Part shown: positions 10,779 through 18,688 of the stretch, piece after piece
Position numbering within the stretch: position 1 is the stretch's first letter
How the letters are laid out: the number at the start of each line of letters is the position of its first letter
Assembly: GCA_965117035.1 (NCBI GenBank)
Contig: OZ220748.1
Coordinates: 3,038,001-3,102,000, forward strand
DNA from: CAZENU01 sp965117035
Lineage (GTDB): Bacteria; Chloroflexota; Dehalococcoidia; Lucifugimonadales; CAZENU01
Direction of reading: 5' to 3'
DNA: 64,000 bases
The notes under the pieces: model-generated
Seen by the model: the letters and a program-made list of their open reading frames with translations, nothing else
Told to the model about the DNA's origin: nothing
Databases searched by the model: none
Made by a program: the position numbers and the translations under genes

Positions 10779-11374
10779 CGGCCCGACCCCTGGCGTTCCG
10801 AGGGCGACCACGGCCTGTGGTCGATCCGCGTCATGCGCTCGGAGGAGTGGGCTATCTCCTTCTCTATCTTCCGGTCCCACTCGTTCGCCCACTCGGGCGG
10901 CATCGCCCGCTTCGCGTCGCGCCAGAGCAGCGGCTCGCCGTCCGCAAGGGTCTTCCCGTCTACCACGTCCGCGAGGAAGCACGTCATGTCGCCGCCGTCC
11001 ATGGCGTTAACGACAACGCAGTCGAGGTAGCCCCAGCAGTCGCGCAGGATGGGGCTGCCGGTCGAACCGGGGCCGTGGTCGTAGCCGGAGAGCTTGTCGG
11101 CGTCCCTGCCGGAGCGGAGCCCGAAGTCGCGGATCGGCCGGAGCTGTTCGCGCCGTAGGAAATTCAGGCAGAGGGCCCCGCTGGCGTACACCATGTCGTG
11201 ACTGAGGTTGGTCTTGTAGAGCTGCACGGCGACGCGCGGCCTGTCCGGCACGATGGAGGCTCCGGCGATGGCGACGGCGATCTGCGCGTTGTCGCGTCCG
11301 CGCCAGGAGCTGGTCACGGCAGCGATTGGCGACCAGAGCTGCCCCATCATCGGGGCGATATTGGCGTAGTCCAT
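10775..11374 (-). CDS. Flavin reductase-like (FMN-binding split-barrel) protein
   Basis: This 199-residue protein resembles the flavin reductase/flavoredoxin (DIM6/NTAB) split-barrel family. It starts MDYANIAPMM, then AVTSSWRGRDNAQIAVA, SIVPDRPRVAVQLYKTNLSHDMV and ALCLNFL, the usual FMN-binding layout. Its stop overlaps the lutA GTG, so it is the first gene of the overlapping lut chain; a flavoprotein fits a lactate-oxidising electron pathway, but that link is inferred. The C-terminal 60 residues are hydrophilic and less typical of the family. Confidence 0.7.
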   Translation of the reverse strand: MDYANIAPMMGQLWSPIAAVTSSWRGRDNAQIAVAIAGASIVPDRPRVAVQLYKTNLSHDMVYASGALCLNFLRREQLRPIRDFGLRSGRDADKLSGYDHGPGSTGSPILRDCWGYLDCVVVNAMDGGDMTCFLADVVDGKTLADGEPLLWRDAKRAMPPEWANEWDRKIEKEIAHSSERMTRIDHRPWSPSERQGSGR

Positions 11375-11455
11375 TGTCGAGAACGGCCGCCGGACGCGGC
11401 GACCGGACGGAACCTCCTGTGAACGCGGGTCGGCCGGGGCGAGCGTGGGCTCCGG

Positions 11456-11782
11456 CTAGTTCATTCGCTCGTGGCCGCCGTTGCCCTCGAAGTTGCGGGT
11501 GCTGAACACGCCGAGGTCGCGCCCCTGGTGCACGTGGACGATGACCTCCTGCCGGTTGATGCCGACGGAGTCGAGTAGCTCTTCGTCGATGCGGTCGACC
11601 AGGAACTGGATGTCGTCGTTGGTCAGGCTCTCCGCGACGCTCAGCGTGGCGTGTATCACGTTGTGCGCGTAGTGGATATCGACGCGGCCGAGCGGGTTGT
11701 CGTCCTGCATGACCGTGTAGCACTCGGACTGCGGCGTCCTGCACTCGCGCTCGAAGTAGAAGTCGATCACCTTGTCCCCCAT
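11456..11782 (-). CDS. Hypothetical protein between proA and the lut operon
   Basis: This 108-residue soluble protein has no signal peptide or membrane segment. The middle (IHATLSVAESLTNDDIQFLVDRIDEELLDSVGINRQEVIVHVHQGRDLGVFS) alternates hydrophobic and charged residues like a small alpha/beta domain. I do not recognise the family. It is 63 bases downstream of proA and 81 bases upstream of the flavin-reductase gene on the same strand, so it may be read through from proBA into lut. Confidence 0.6.
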   Translation of the reverse strand: MGDKVIDFYFERECRTPQSECYTVMQDDNPLGRVDIHYAHNVIHATLSVAESLTNDDIQFLVDRIDEELLDSVGINRQEVIVHVHQGRDLGVFSTRNFEGNGGHERMN

Positions 11783-11845
11783 CGGCAGCGTGCCGCGACC
11801 AGGTCCTCGTTCAAGTCCGGCCAGGCCCCGGGCACGGCCGGCGCG

Positions 11846-13129
11846 CTATACGCGGACCTGGCCCCTGCCCGTCACCGTCCACTTGTAGGATGTCAGCTCG
11901 TTGAGGCCTATCGGCCCCCTGGCGTGCAGCTTGTTGGTACTTATTCCGACCTCGGCGCCGAGACCGAACTCGCCGCCGTCGTTGAACCGGGTCGAGGCGT
12001 TGACCATGACGACCCCGGCGTCTACCTCGTCGAGGAAGCGGTTCGCGGCGGCGTGGCTGTCGGTGACTATAGCCTCCGTATGGCCGGACGTGTGGGAGTC
12101 GATGTGGTCGAGGGCCTCGTCGATCGAGTCGACGACCTTGACGGCGGCCGTGAGCGACAGGAACTCGGTGCCCCAGTCGTCGTCGGAGGCGGGCACCGCC
12201 GCGGCCCCATCGTGTCCGCCGAGTATGGTGAGAGAGCGCCGGTCGCACCTGAGCTCGACGCCGGCGTCCGTCCACTCGGCGGCGATGCGCGGCAGGAGCT
12301 GCGGCGCGACGGCCGAGTGGACGATCAGCGTGTCGAGCGCGTTGCAGACGTACGGTCGCGAGAGCTTGGCGTTGCTCGCGATGCTCACCGCCATCTCGAG
12401 GTCTGCCGCACGGTCCACGTAGGTATGGCACACGCCGATGCCGCCGGTGATCGCGGGCATCGTCGCCTCTTCGGCCACGCGTCGCACCAGCTCGGCGCCG
12501 CCGCGGGGCACGACGAGGTCGATGTAGTCCTTCATCCCCAGAAGCTTGCCGACCAGCACGCGGTCGGTGGACTCGATGAACTGCACCGCGTCCCTGGGAA
12601 GGCCGGCTGCCTCCAGCGCGTCGCGTATGACCCGGGCGAGCGTCGAGTTGGAGTTGATGGCCTCCCGGCCGCCGCGCAGGATGATGGCGTTGCCGGACTT
12701 GATGCACAGCGCCGCGATGTCGACCGTGACGTTGGGCCGGCTCTCGTAGATGGCGCAGACGACGCCGAGCGGCACCCTGCGCTTGGCGAGCCGCAGGCCG
12801 TTCGCCGCTTCGCGCACGTCGAACGACTCGCCGAGCGGGTCGGGCAGAGCCTCGATCTGCTTCACGCCGGCGGCCATGCCGCGCAGCGTGCCGGACGTGA
12901 TGACGAGGCGGTCCAGCACGGCGTCCGTCAGGCCGTTTGCGCGGCCCGCGGCCATGTCCTTCCCGTTGGCCGCCAGGATATCGTCCTCGTGGGCAACGAG
13001 CGCGGCCGCGATGGCCGCGAGGGCACCGTCCTTGAGGCGGCCCGGCAGCTTGCCCAGCCGCCGCGACGCGAGGCGGGCGTCTGCGCCGATCCGTTCGAGA
13101 TCCGTCGTGGTCGTGGTAGCGGCAGCCAT
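11846..13129 (-). CDS. proA: Gamma-glutamyl phosphate reductase
   Basis: This 427-residue aldehyde-dehydrogenase-fold enzyme performs the second step of proline synthesis, reducing gamma-glutamyl phosphate to glutamate semialdehyde with NADPH. Motifs include PLGVVCAIYESRPNVTVD, KSGNAIILRGGREA, and GGIGVCHTYVD with the catalytic Cys. The C-terminal region has the family signature VNASTRFNDGGEFGLGAEVGIST. The length is normal. It follows proB by 9 bases, giving the standard proBA operon. Confidence 0.96.
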   Translation of the reverse strand: MAAATTTTTDLERIGADARLASRRLGKLPGRLKDGALAAIAAALVAHEDDILAANGKDMAAGRANGLTDAVLDRLVITSGTLRGMAAGVKQIEALPDPLGESFDVREAANGLRLAKRRVPLGVVCAIYESRPNVTVDIAALCIKSGNAIILRGGREAINSNSTLARVIRDALEAAGLPRDAVQFIESTDRVLVGKLLGMKDYIDLVVPRGGAELVRRVAEEATMPAITGGIGVCHTYVDRAADLEMAVSIASNAKLSRPYVCNALDTLIVHSAVAPQLLPRIAAEWTDAGVELRCDRRSLTILGGHDGAAAVPASDDDWGTEFLSLTAAVKVVDSIDEALDHIDSHTSGHTEAIVTDSHAAANRFLDEVDAGVVMVNASTRFNDGGEFGLGAEVGISTNKLHARGPIGLNELTSYKWTVTGRGQVRV

Positions 13130-13138
13130 CTCTATCTC

Positions 13139-14311
13139 CTACAGGACCACCATGTTGTTGCGGTGGACGGCCTCGTCGCCGTAGTGACGGCCGACGAGGC
13201 GCTCGATATCGCTCGACTGCGAGCCCCGGATCTTGACCAGGTCGTCGGAGCCGTAGTTGATGATTCCGGCGGCGATCCGCTTGCGGTCCGGGTCGATGAC
13301 CGACACGACCTCGCCCCGCTCGAAGGAGCCGAGCACCTCCGTGATTCCGGCCGGCAGCAGGCTGCGGCTTCCCTCCACGAGCGCCCGCCGGGCGCCCCAG
13401 TCGACGACCACCTCGCTGCTGTGGTCGAGCCGGCTGAGCATCCAACGCTTGCGGCTCTCCATCCTGGAGGCCGTGGCGGGGAAGAGCGTGCCTATGCGCT
13501 CGCCCGCGATCAGCCTGGGGAGCACGTCGCGCTCCAGGCCGCTGGCGATGACCACGTTGACACCGGACGCGGTGGCGAGCTTCGCCGCCTGCAGCTTTGT
13601 CGTCATGCCCCCTCTGCCCTGGTCGTTCCAGGAGCTGCCGCCCATCGCCTCGACGCTCTCGTCGAGCCGCTCGACCGTGGGAACGAGCTCCGCGCCCGCG
13701 TCGACGTTCGGATCGGCGGTGTAGAGGCCGCCGACGCGCCCCAGCAGCACGAGCAGGTCGGCGTCCACCAGGTTGGCCACCAGGGCGGAGAGATTGTCGT
13801 TGTCGCCGAACACCTCGCCCTCCAGCTCCTCCAGCGCGACGACGTCGTTCTCGTTGATGATGGGAATCACGTCGAGCTCGAGAAGCGACAGGAGAGTGTT
13901 GCGCACGCTGAGGTAGCCCGTCCGGTCGCCGAAATCGGCGCGGGTCAGCAGCGCCTGGGCGACGGGAATCTGGTGCCAGTCGAACAGCTGCTCGTAGGCG
14001 TGCATCAGCCGGGCCTGGCCGGCGGCGGCGAGGACCTGCCTGAACGGGACGTTGCGCTGCCCCTTGGATATTCCGAGAACGTGCCGACCGGCCGCGACGG
14101 CGCCCGACGATACGAGCAGCGTCTCGACGTTCGCGGAGCGCAGGCGCGCGAGCTGTCCCACCAGGTCCGCCATGACCTGGAGGTCGAGGCGGTCCGAGGC
14201 GTCGGTCAGGAGCGTCGTTCCCGCCTTGACCACGACGCGGCCGCAGGAAAGCGGCTCCCGTTCGGAGGGTTGCCGAGCACGCGCGGTATGGGGGTCTTTC
14301 TGGGACAACAT
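13139..14311 (-). CDS. proB: Glutamate 5-kinase
   Basis: This 390-residue enzyme phosphorylates glutamate in the first committed step of proline synthesis. The kinase domain shows VVVKAGTTLLTD, LLVSSGAVAAGRHVLG, PIINENDVV, FGDNDNLSALVA and GRGGMTTKLQAAKLA. A C-terminal PUA domain follows (about residues 305-385). I chose the ATG at 14311 because a likely extended -10 at 14357-14365 would start the transcript about 40 bases upstream of it; longer in-frame starts would lie upstream of that promoter. No Shine-Dalgarno sequence is obvious. A mobile element sits just upstream of the promoter. Confidence 0.93.
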   Translation of the reverse strand: MLSQKDPHTARARQPSEREPLSCGRVVVKAGTTLLTDASDRLDLQVMADLVGQLARLRSANVETLLVSSGAVAAGRHVLGISKGQRNVPFRQVLAAAGQARLMHAYEQLFDWHQIPVAQALLTRADFGDRTGYLSVRNTLLSLLELDVIPIINENDVVALEELEGEVFGDNDNLSALVANLVDADLLVLLGRVGGLYTADPNVDAGAELVPTVERLDESVEAMGGSSWNDQGRGGMTTKLQAAKLATASGVNVVIASGLERDVLPRLIAGERIGTLFPATASRMESRKRWMLSRLDHSSEVVVDWGARRALVEGSRSLLPAGITEVLGSFERGEVVSVIDPDRKRIAAGIINYGSDDLVKIRGSQSSDIERLVGRHYGDEAVHRNNMVVL

Positions 14312-14356
14312 GATCAGACCAGGGGGAGATTGGTACGTCCCGGAGAGCTCGCGGCC

Positions 14357-14365
14357 ATTATAGCA
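14357..14365 (-). promoter_or_regulatory. Extended -10 promoter of proBA
   Basis: On the - strand this reads TGCTATAAT, a perfect extended -10 with consensus hexamer. Transcription would begin near 14350, about 40 bases before the proB ATG. No -35 match is seen, as expected for an extended -10 promoter. Confidence 0.6.
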
Positions 14366-14402
14366 AGCGCCGCGCACGGCCGACCCCCATGTCCCGGAGC
14401 CG

Positions 14403-14580
14403 TAACTGTTCAGAGTAGGTGCGACGGAACGTCTGAACTGTGATTCGTGGGACTCTGATGATGGGGATGATCTGGTGCTGAGCCTCGCCCACTCTTTGTC
14501 GCGGCCCCTCGATACACCCCGACGAAGCGTCGGGGCACTCGGGGCGAACGGGTCAGGTGTCCCCTCAACTCTGAACAGTT
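14403..14580. mobile_element. MITE-like element, copy 1 (13-bp terminal inverted repeats)
   Basis: The ends are perfect 13-bp inverted repeats, AACTGTTCAGAGT at 14404-14416 and ACTCTGAACAGTT at 14568-14580. Inside is the hairpin CCCCGACGAAGCGTCGGGG at 14517-14535. The same element, clearly homologous along its length, is present at 16005-16181. The 11 bases on either side (14392-14402 and 14581-14591) match at 8 of 11 positions, consistent with an old target duplication. It encodes no protein, so it would be a non-autonomous element. It lies between the proB promoter and the PD40 lipoprotein gene. Confidence 0.8.
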
Positions 14581-14593
14581 GCCAGGGGCCGCG

Positions 14594-15604
14594 CTACCAG
14601 GACGGTGCGGTGTCGTCGTGGTCGTTGTTGGTCAGGCGGAGTTGATTGTCGCCGTCGGCGTCCATGACGAAGATGTCCGCATCGCCGTCGAGATACGAGA
14701 CGAATGCGATCCTGCGCCCGTCGGGCGACCAGACCGGGCCCTCGTCGCGGACGCTGTTGGTGGTGAGCCGCATGAGGTTCTCGCCGCGTATGTCGACCAC
14801 GTATATCTCGGGGTTTCCGTCCCGCTCCGAGACGAAGAGTATCCGCCTGCCGTTGGGCGAGAATGAAATCCCGTACTCGGTCGAGGTCGTGTCGGTCAGC
14901 CTGACCTGGTCCGAGCCGTCGGCGCGCATCACGTACAGCTCGGGATTGCCATCGCGGCGGGACAGGAAGGCGATCCGCTTCGAGTCGGGGGCCCAGACCG
15001 GCCCGTAGTCGTCGTGCGAGGTGAGACGCAGCTCGTTGACGCCGTCCGGGTTCCTGACCCAGATGCCCTGCTCGCCGGCGGACGACACGGAGAAGACGAT
15101 GGAATCGCCGTCCGGGGACCATCCCCCGACGTGATCGACCGGCATGGCCGTCAGCAGCAACGGCGTCCCGCCGTCAGCGTCGATGACGTGCAGGAGCGAT
15201 TCGCCGCCCCGCTCGGACACGTAGGCGATGCGGCTGCCGTCTGGCGACCAGCGGTAGCCGTCTATCCGACCCGGTGGCTGACTGAGGCTCCTGCGCCCGG
15301 CGCCGTCGAACGTGACGACCTCGAGGGACGTCTCGCCGTCGGGGCCGGACAGGAACGCGACCATGTCGCCGTCCGGGGACAACGTGGGTGACCGCTCGGC
15401 GGGCGGGCCGCTGGTCAGGGCCCGCTCGTCGCCCGTCCGCACGTCGACGGTGTAGACGTCCGGGTCGCCATGCCTGTCGGAAATGAACAGTATCGGGTCG
15501 GGGTCGCCGGAGCAGGCGGCCAGCGACAGGGAGGCCACCGTTGCCAGCAGCAGGATGGCGCCGGCGGCGCGGCGAGCGTGGGGGCTGGATCGGGAGTCGT
15601 TCAT
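14594..15604 (-). CDS. PD40/TolB-like beta-propeller lipoprotein
   Basis: This 336-residue protein starts with a lipoprotein signal peptide (hydrophobic core, then LSLAACS with the lipobox Cys). A chain of WD40-like PD40 repeats follows, each with a WSPDG-type core: TLSPDGDMVAFLS, WSPDGSRIAYVSE, WSPDGDSIVFS, WAPDSKRIAFLS, FSPNGRRILFVSE and WSPDGRRIAFVS. These build a beta-propeller as in TolB, but no other Tol-Pal gene is near and the full TolB N-terminal domain is absent. It is probably membrane-anchored on the outer face. Role unknown. A MITE ends 13 bases beyond its stop codon. Confidence 0.8.
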   Translation of the reverse strand: MNDSRSSPHARRAAGAILLLATVASLSLAACSGDPDPILFISDRHGDPDVYTVDVRTGDERALTSGPPAERSPTLSPDGDMVAFLSGPDGETSLEVVTFDGAGRRSLSQPPGRIDGYRWSPDGSRIAYVSERGGESLLHVIDADGGTPLLLTAMPVDHVGGWSPDGDSIVFSVSSAGEQGIWVRNPDGVNELRLTSHDDYGPVWAPDSKRIAFLSRRDGNPELYVMRADGSDQVRLTDTTSTEYGISFSPNGRRILFVSERDGNPEIYVVDIRGENLMRLTTNSVRDEGPVWSPDGRRIAFVSYLDGDADIFVMDADGDNQLRLTNNDHDDTAPSW

Positions 15605-15730
15605 GCGACGGCGAGCCTTCGGGAAACTGCTCTACGAACCTCGCCTCTGCGTCGAGGCGGCTCACATCGTGATAGCAGCCGGACGCGCGCGCCCGCTAGC
15701 GGGAATAGGGCGCACTTTCGCGCCGGCGGG

Positions 15731-15961
15731 CTACAGGAGAAGAGTGACCTCGTGTTCTCCTGGCAGCGGCGGACTGGGCTCCGGGATCGTTTCACCCTCG
15801 TCAATGTGCCAGGCGATGGCCTCCTCCAGTGCGTCCGCGGCCTCGACCAGCGCCTCTGCGACGTCCCGACCCGAGGTGTGGCACCAGGGCACGTCCCGGA
15901 AGGAGACGACCACTTCGTCCTCACCGTGGTGCTCGAGCCGTGCAGGATAGACGAGTCTCAT
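15731..15961 (-). CDS. HicB-like antitoxin-family protein, orphan
   Basis: This 76-residue protein fits the HicB fold: an N-terminal strand with positively charged residues (MRLVYPARLEHHGEDEVVVSF), the RDVPWCHTSGRDVAEALVEAADALEEAI segment, and a short tail. In the HicAB family, HicB neutralises the HicA mRNA interferase. No hicA-like gene is found on either side, so it is an orphan or has another role. A MITE with its target duplication is inserted starting 33 bases upstream of the ATG, where a promoter would be expected. Confidence 0.65.
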   Translation of the reverse strand: MRLVYPARLEHHGEDEVVVSFRDVPWCHTSGRDVAEALVEAADALEEAIAWHIDEGETIPEPSPPLPGEHEVTLLL

Positions 15962-16004
15962 GGTCTCAGCTTACCACCTTGCGGAACACGGAAGGGCGCT
16001 GACG

Positions 16005-16181
16005 TAACTGTTCAGAGTAGGTGAGGTGGAACGTCTGAACGGTGATTCGTGGGATTCTGATGATGGGTTGATTTGGTGCTGAGCCTCACCCACTCTTCGT
16101 GGCGACCCCTCGATACACCCCGACGAAGCGTCGGGGCACTCGGGGCGAACGGGTTAGGCGTCCCCTCAACTCTGAAAAGTT
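16005..16181. mobile_element. MITE-like element, copy 2, with 11-bp target-site duplication
   Basis: The element begins TAACTGTTCAGAGT and ends ACTCTGAAAAGTT; the inverted repeats match with one mismatch. It carries the hairpin CCCCGACGAAGCGTCGGGG at 16118-16136. The direct repeat GGGCGCTGACG flanks it exactly, at 15994-16004 and 16182-16192, the classical footprint of transposition. No ORF inside encodes a transposase, so mobilisation would need a transposase encoded elsewhere. It separates the HicB-like gene from the cupin gene. Confidence 0.88.
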
Positions 16182-16294
16182 GGGCGCTGACGTGGTCAGC
16201 AGGCGCGTCGCGGCGTGGAGTACCATTGGAGCAAGACAGGTGATGCTGTCGCGCCGGGACCGGAGCCGGGCGCGGTCAGCCGAAGGGAGCGCGC

Positions 16295-16660
16295 ATGAAG
16301 GTGGTCAGGATCGCCGAAGTCGCCGAGCAGGACGCGACGGACGCGCCGATGTTCTACGGCGGAAGGGTGTCGCGGCAGACGCTGATAAGCGAAGGCGCGA
16401 GCGAGTCGTTCAACTTCAACATCGTCAACTTCGCGGCGGGGGCAAGGAACAGGGTCCACGTGCATACCTCGGAGCAGATCCTGTTCGTCACGAAGGGCGA
16501 GGGGCTGGTCGGGACCGACGACGAGGTGGCGGAGGTGACGGTCGGCGACACGGTCCTCATCCCGGCCGGAACGAGACACTGGCACGGGGCGTCGGACGAC
16601 TCGGACTTCTCGCACGTCGCGCTGATGACGTCGGACAACGAGACCGAGATCGTAGAGTAA
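16295..16660 (+). CDS. Small cupin-domain protein
   Basis: This 121-residue single cupin has both conserved motifs: HVHTSEQILFVTKGEG (two His plus Glu as metal ligands) and GDTVLIPAGTRHWHGA with the further His. Such proteins bind a divalent metal, and small ones range from enzymes to sensors, so the reaction cannot be assigned. AAGGGAG precedes the ATG. It stands alone, between a MITE insertion and a cluster of dispersed palindromes. Confidence 0.85.
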   Translation: MKVVRIAEVAEQDATDAPMFYGGRVSRQTLISEGASESFNFNIVNFAAGARNRVHVHTSEQILFVTKGEGLVGTDDEVAEVTVGDTVLIPAGTRHWHGASDDSDFSHVALMTSDNETEIVE

Positions 16661-16742
16661 GGGTCCCCGCCCGCGGAGACCGCTCCGTAGCTCGCATGCC
16701 GAGCCCCACCCCTGGATTCCCGCCTGCCGGGACCTTTGCGTG

Positions 16743-16853
16743 TAACTGCTCAGAGTCGATGGGCACACAACCCGTGCGAGGCCCCGCCCCTGGATTCCCG
16801 CCTTCGCGGGAACGACGATTATGCAAGGGTCTCCCCACGCGGGGACGACGGAT
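16743..16853. repeat. Cluster of dispersed palindromes and a solo MITE end
   Basis: TAACTGCTCAGAGT at 16743-16756 matches the MITE terminus at 13 of 14 positions but has no partner end. It is followed by the hairpin TTCCCGCCTTCGCGGGAA at 16795-16812 with AACGACG after it. A degenerate CTCCCCACGCGGGGAC hairpin lies near 16831-16848. A partial copy (ATTCCCGCCTGCCGGGACC) precedes the cluster near 16717-16735. This is an intergenic landing zone for several repeat families between the cupin gene and ku. Confidence 0.6.
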
Positions 16854-16923
16854 GTGCGAGGTCCCGCACCCTGGGTCCCAGGCTGGGTGAGAATGGCGGC
16901 CGTGCGGGGGCCTCGTCCCTGGC

Positions 16924-17745
16924 CTAGCCGGAGGCGGCGGCGGGCTCGGGCTCCTCGGCGTCGGATGCCTGGCGGCGGGTCGCCTCGATGCTGGAGCGGA
17001 GCGCGGCCATGAGGTCGACGACCTGGCCGACCTCGGGCTCGGCCGAGGCGACGACGGGCGCGGCGCCGGCCAGCTTGGCCTCGATCCTCTTCTCCAACGC
17101 GGCCCTGTACTCGTCCGTGTACTCCTGGGGCTCGAACTCTCCGGTGAGCTGATCGATCAGCGTCACGGCCATCTCTACCTCGGCGTCCGAGACGTCGCCC
17201 TCACCGTCCAGCTCCAGCTCGTCGGTCCGCGCCAGCTCGTCGGAGTGCACCATCGTCGACATGAGGAGGCCCTCCCCGGTCGCCCGGACGGCGCAGATGT
17301 GCTCCTTCTGCTGGATCGACACGGACGCGATGGCGACGCGGTTCGTCTTCTCCAGCGCGTTCTTAAGCAGCATGTACGGCTTCCGTCCCAGGGCTTCGGG
17401 CTCGAGCCAGTAGCTGCGCTGGTAGTAGATGGGGTCGATCTCGTCGAGGCTGACGAACTTGGTTATGCCTATGGTGTGGGTGGAGGAGACGGGCAGACCC
17501 TGGAAGTCGGCGTCTTCCATGACGAGGTACTGTCCGCGCTCGTACTCGTAGCCGCGGGCGACCTCCTCCTTTTCGACGAACTCGTTGTGGAACTCGCACC
17601 AGCGGCGGTGCCGCAGCTTCGTGTTGCAGGTGCTGTGGAGCGTCGAGAACGGGATCGTCCTGCTCCTGGTGGCGTTGAAGAGGCGGATCGGAATGACGAC
17701 CATCCCGAAGCTGATGGCGCCTCTCCACATTGCTCTGGCGGGCAT
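16924..17745 (-). CDS. ku: Ku protein, non-homologous end joining
   Basis: This 273-residue bacterial Ku homodimer subunit would bind DNA double-strand ends. It opens with the family signature WRGAISFGMVVIPIRLFNAT, then IPFSTLHSTCNTKLRHRRWCEFHNEFVEK. Further on are EIDPIYYQRSYWLEPE, KNALEKTNRVAIASV and the C-terminal EYTDEYRAALEKRIEAKLAG. The last 45 residues are an acidic/Ala-rich tail. It lies 16 bases downstream of an LLM oxidoreductase gene with its own AAGGAG site. The usual partner, LigD, is not in this window. Confidence 0.95.
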   Translation of the reverse strand: MPARAMWRGAISFGMVVIPIRLFNATRSRTIPFSTLHSTCNTKLRHRRWCEFHNEFVEKEEVARGYEYERGQYLVMEDADFQGLPVSSTHTIGITKFVSLDEIDPIYYQRSYWLEPEALGRKPYMLLKNALEKTNRVAIASVSIQQKEHICAVRATGEGLLMSTMVHSDELARTDELELDGEGDVSDAEVEMAVTLIDQLTGEFEPQEYTDEYRAALEKRIEAKLAGAAPVVASAEPEVGQVVDLMAALRSSIEATRRQASDAEEPEPAAASG

Positions 17746-17761
17746 GACTGCTCCTTCCTGT

Positions 17762-18580
17762 CTACAGTACGGCTTCCGCGGCGCGCTCCAGGTCGGCGAC
17801 CGTCCACTGGCTGTCGGGCGTCCTCGGCCCCAGGATCGCGGCGTCCGCCCCGGCGGACTCGAGGTCGGCTATGGTCTGACTGTCGGCGTCCACGTCGTCG
17901 GCCACTATCTTCAGGCTGGCGGGGTCGCGGCCGGCGGCCTCGGCGAGGGTGTCCAGTGTCTTGCGGCCCGACTCGATCTCGGCCGGCGTTACGCGGATCG
18001 GTATCCAGCCGTCGGCGTCCGCGACTATTCTCTCGAACACCCTCGGAGCCGCGCTCCCCAGGAGAATCGGAGGGCGCGGGCCGCTGGCGGGCTTCGGGTA
18101 GTGGTACACGGCCGGGAAGTCGTAGTAGTCGCCGTGGAACTCGCTCGTCTCGCCCGACCACAGCTCGCTCATGGCGCGGATGGCCTCCATCGTCTGCGTC
18201 CAGCGGCGGTCGAAGTCGACTCCGAGCACCTCGCCCTCCTCCCTGATCCACCCGGACCCGACGCCGAAGACGAAGCGGCCGCCGGAGTACATGTCGAGGC
18301 TCGCAACCTCCTTGGCCAATATCAGCGGGTTGTGCTGTGGCACGAGGCAGACGGCGGTGCCGAGCTTCAGCCTGTCCGTGACCGCGGATACCCGAGACAG
18401 CGTCACGAACGGATCGGGGAAATGCCGGTACAGCTCCGGCACAGGCTCTCCGGTATGTACAGGGACGACCTGGTGCTCGGGCACCCAGAGCGAGTCGAAC
18501 CCAAGCTCCTCGGCGCGCCGCCCGATGACGGTGGCGTCCGCGGACCCGGACGTGTTCAGCGTCAGGATGCCTATCTCCAC
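17762..18580 (-). CDS. LLM-class (luciferase-like) flavin-dependent oxidoreductase
   Basis: This 272-residue TIM-barrel protein belongs to the luciferase-like/F420-dependent family: VEIGILTLN, EELGFDSLWVPEH, VSAVTDRLKLGTAVCLVPQHNPLILAKE and GGRFVFGVGSGWIREE. The GTG at 18580 is chosen because GGAGG lies 6 bases upstream; the open frame continues further upstream without family similarity. It may use FMN or F420; the substrate is unknown. It forms a two-gene unit with ku and diverges from the VOC gene. Confidence 0.85.
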   Translation of the reverse strand: MEIGILTLNTSGSADATVIGRRAEELGFDSLWVPEHQVVPVHTGEPVPELYRHFPDPFVTLSRVSAVTDRLKLGTAVCLVPQHNPLILAKEVASLDMYSGGRFVFGVGSGWIREEGEVLGVDFDRRWTQTMEAIRAMSELWSGETSEFHGDYYDFPAVYHYPKPASGPRPPILLGSAAPRVFERIVADADGWIPIRVTPAEIESGRKTLDTLAEAAGRDPASLKIVADDVDADSQTIADLESAGADAAILGPRTPDSQWTVADLERAAEAVL

Positions 18581-18602
18581 CGCGCGCCTCCGTGGGCCGA
18601 CC

Positions 18603-18631
18603 TTGACCGCCACGCTCGCATCGACTTTAAT
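18603..18631 (+). promoter_or_regulatory. Sigma-70 type promoter of the VOC gene
   Basis: TTGACC at 18603-18608 and TTTAAT at 18626-18631 are separated by exactly 17 bases. Transcription would start near 18638, leaving a leader of about 50 bases before the ATG at 18689. The region also separates the divergent LLM-ku operon. Confidence 0.65.
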
Positions 18632-18688
18632 CCATACTACCCCATTAGGACTGGACATCCAAAAGCTGAAGATGGGCAAGGGGCAACA

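Noticed and set aside
11651..14443. A 930-codon open frame on the + strand opposite proA and proB
   Set aside because: It is antisense to two clearly conserved enzymes; its Arg/Val/Gly-rich composition and lack of any motif are typical of shadow frames in high-GC DNA.
14594..15604. TolB of a Tol-Pal system
   Set aside because: It has a lipobox and only PD40 blades, no TolB N-terminal domain, and no tolA, tolQ, tolR or pal nearby; called PD40 lipoprotein instead.
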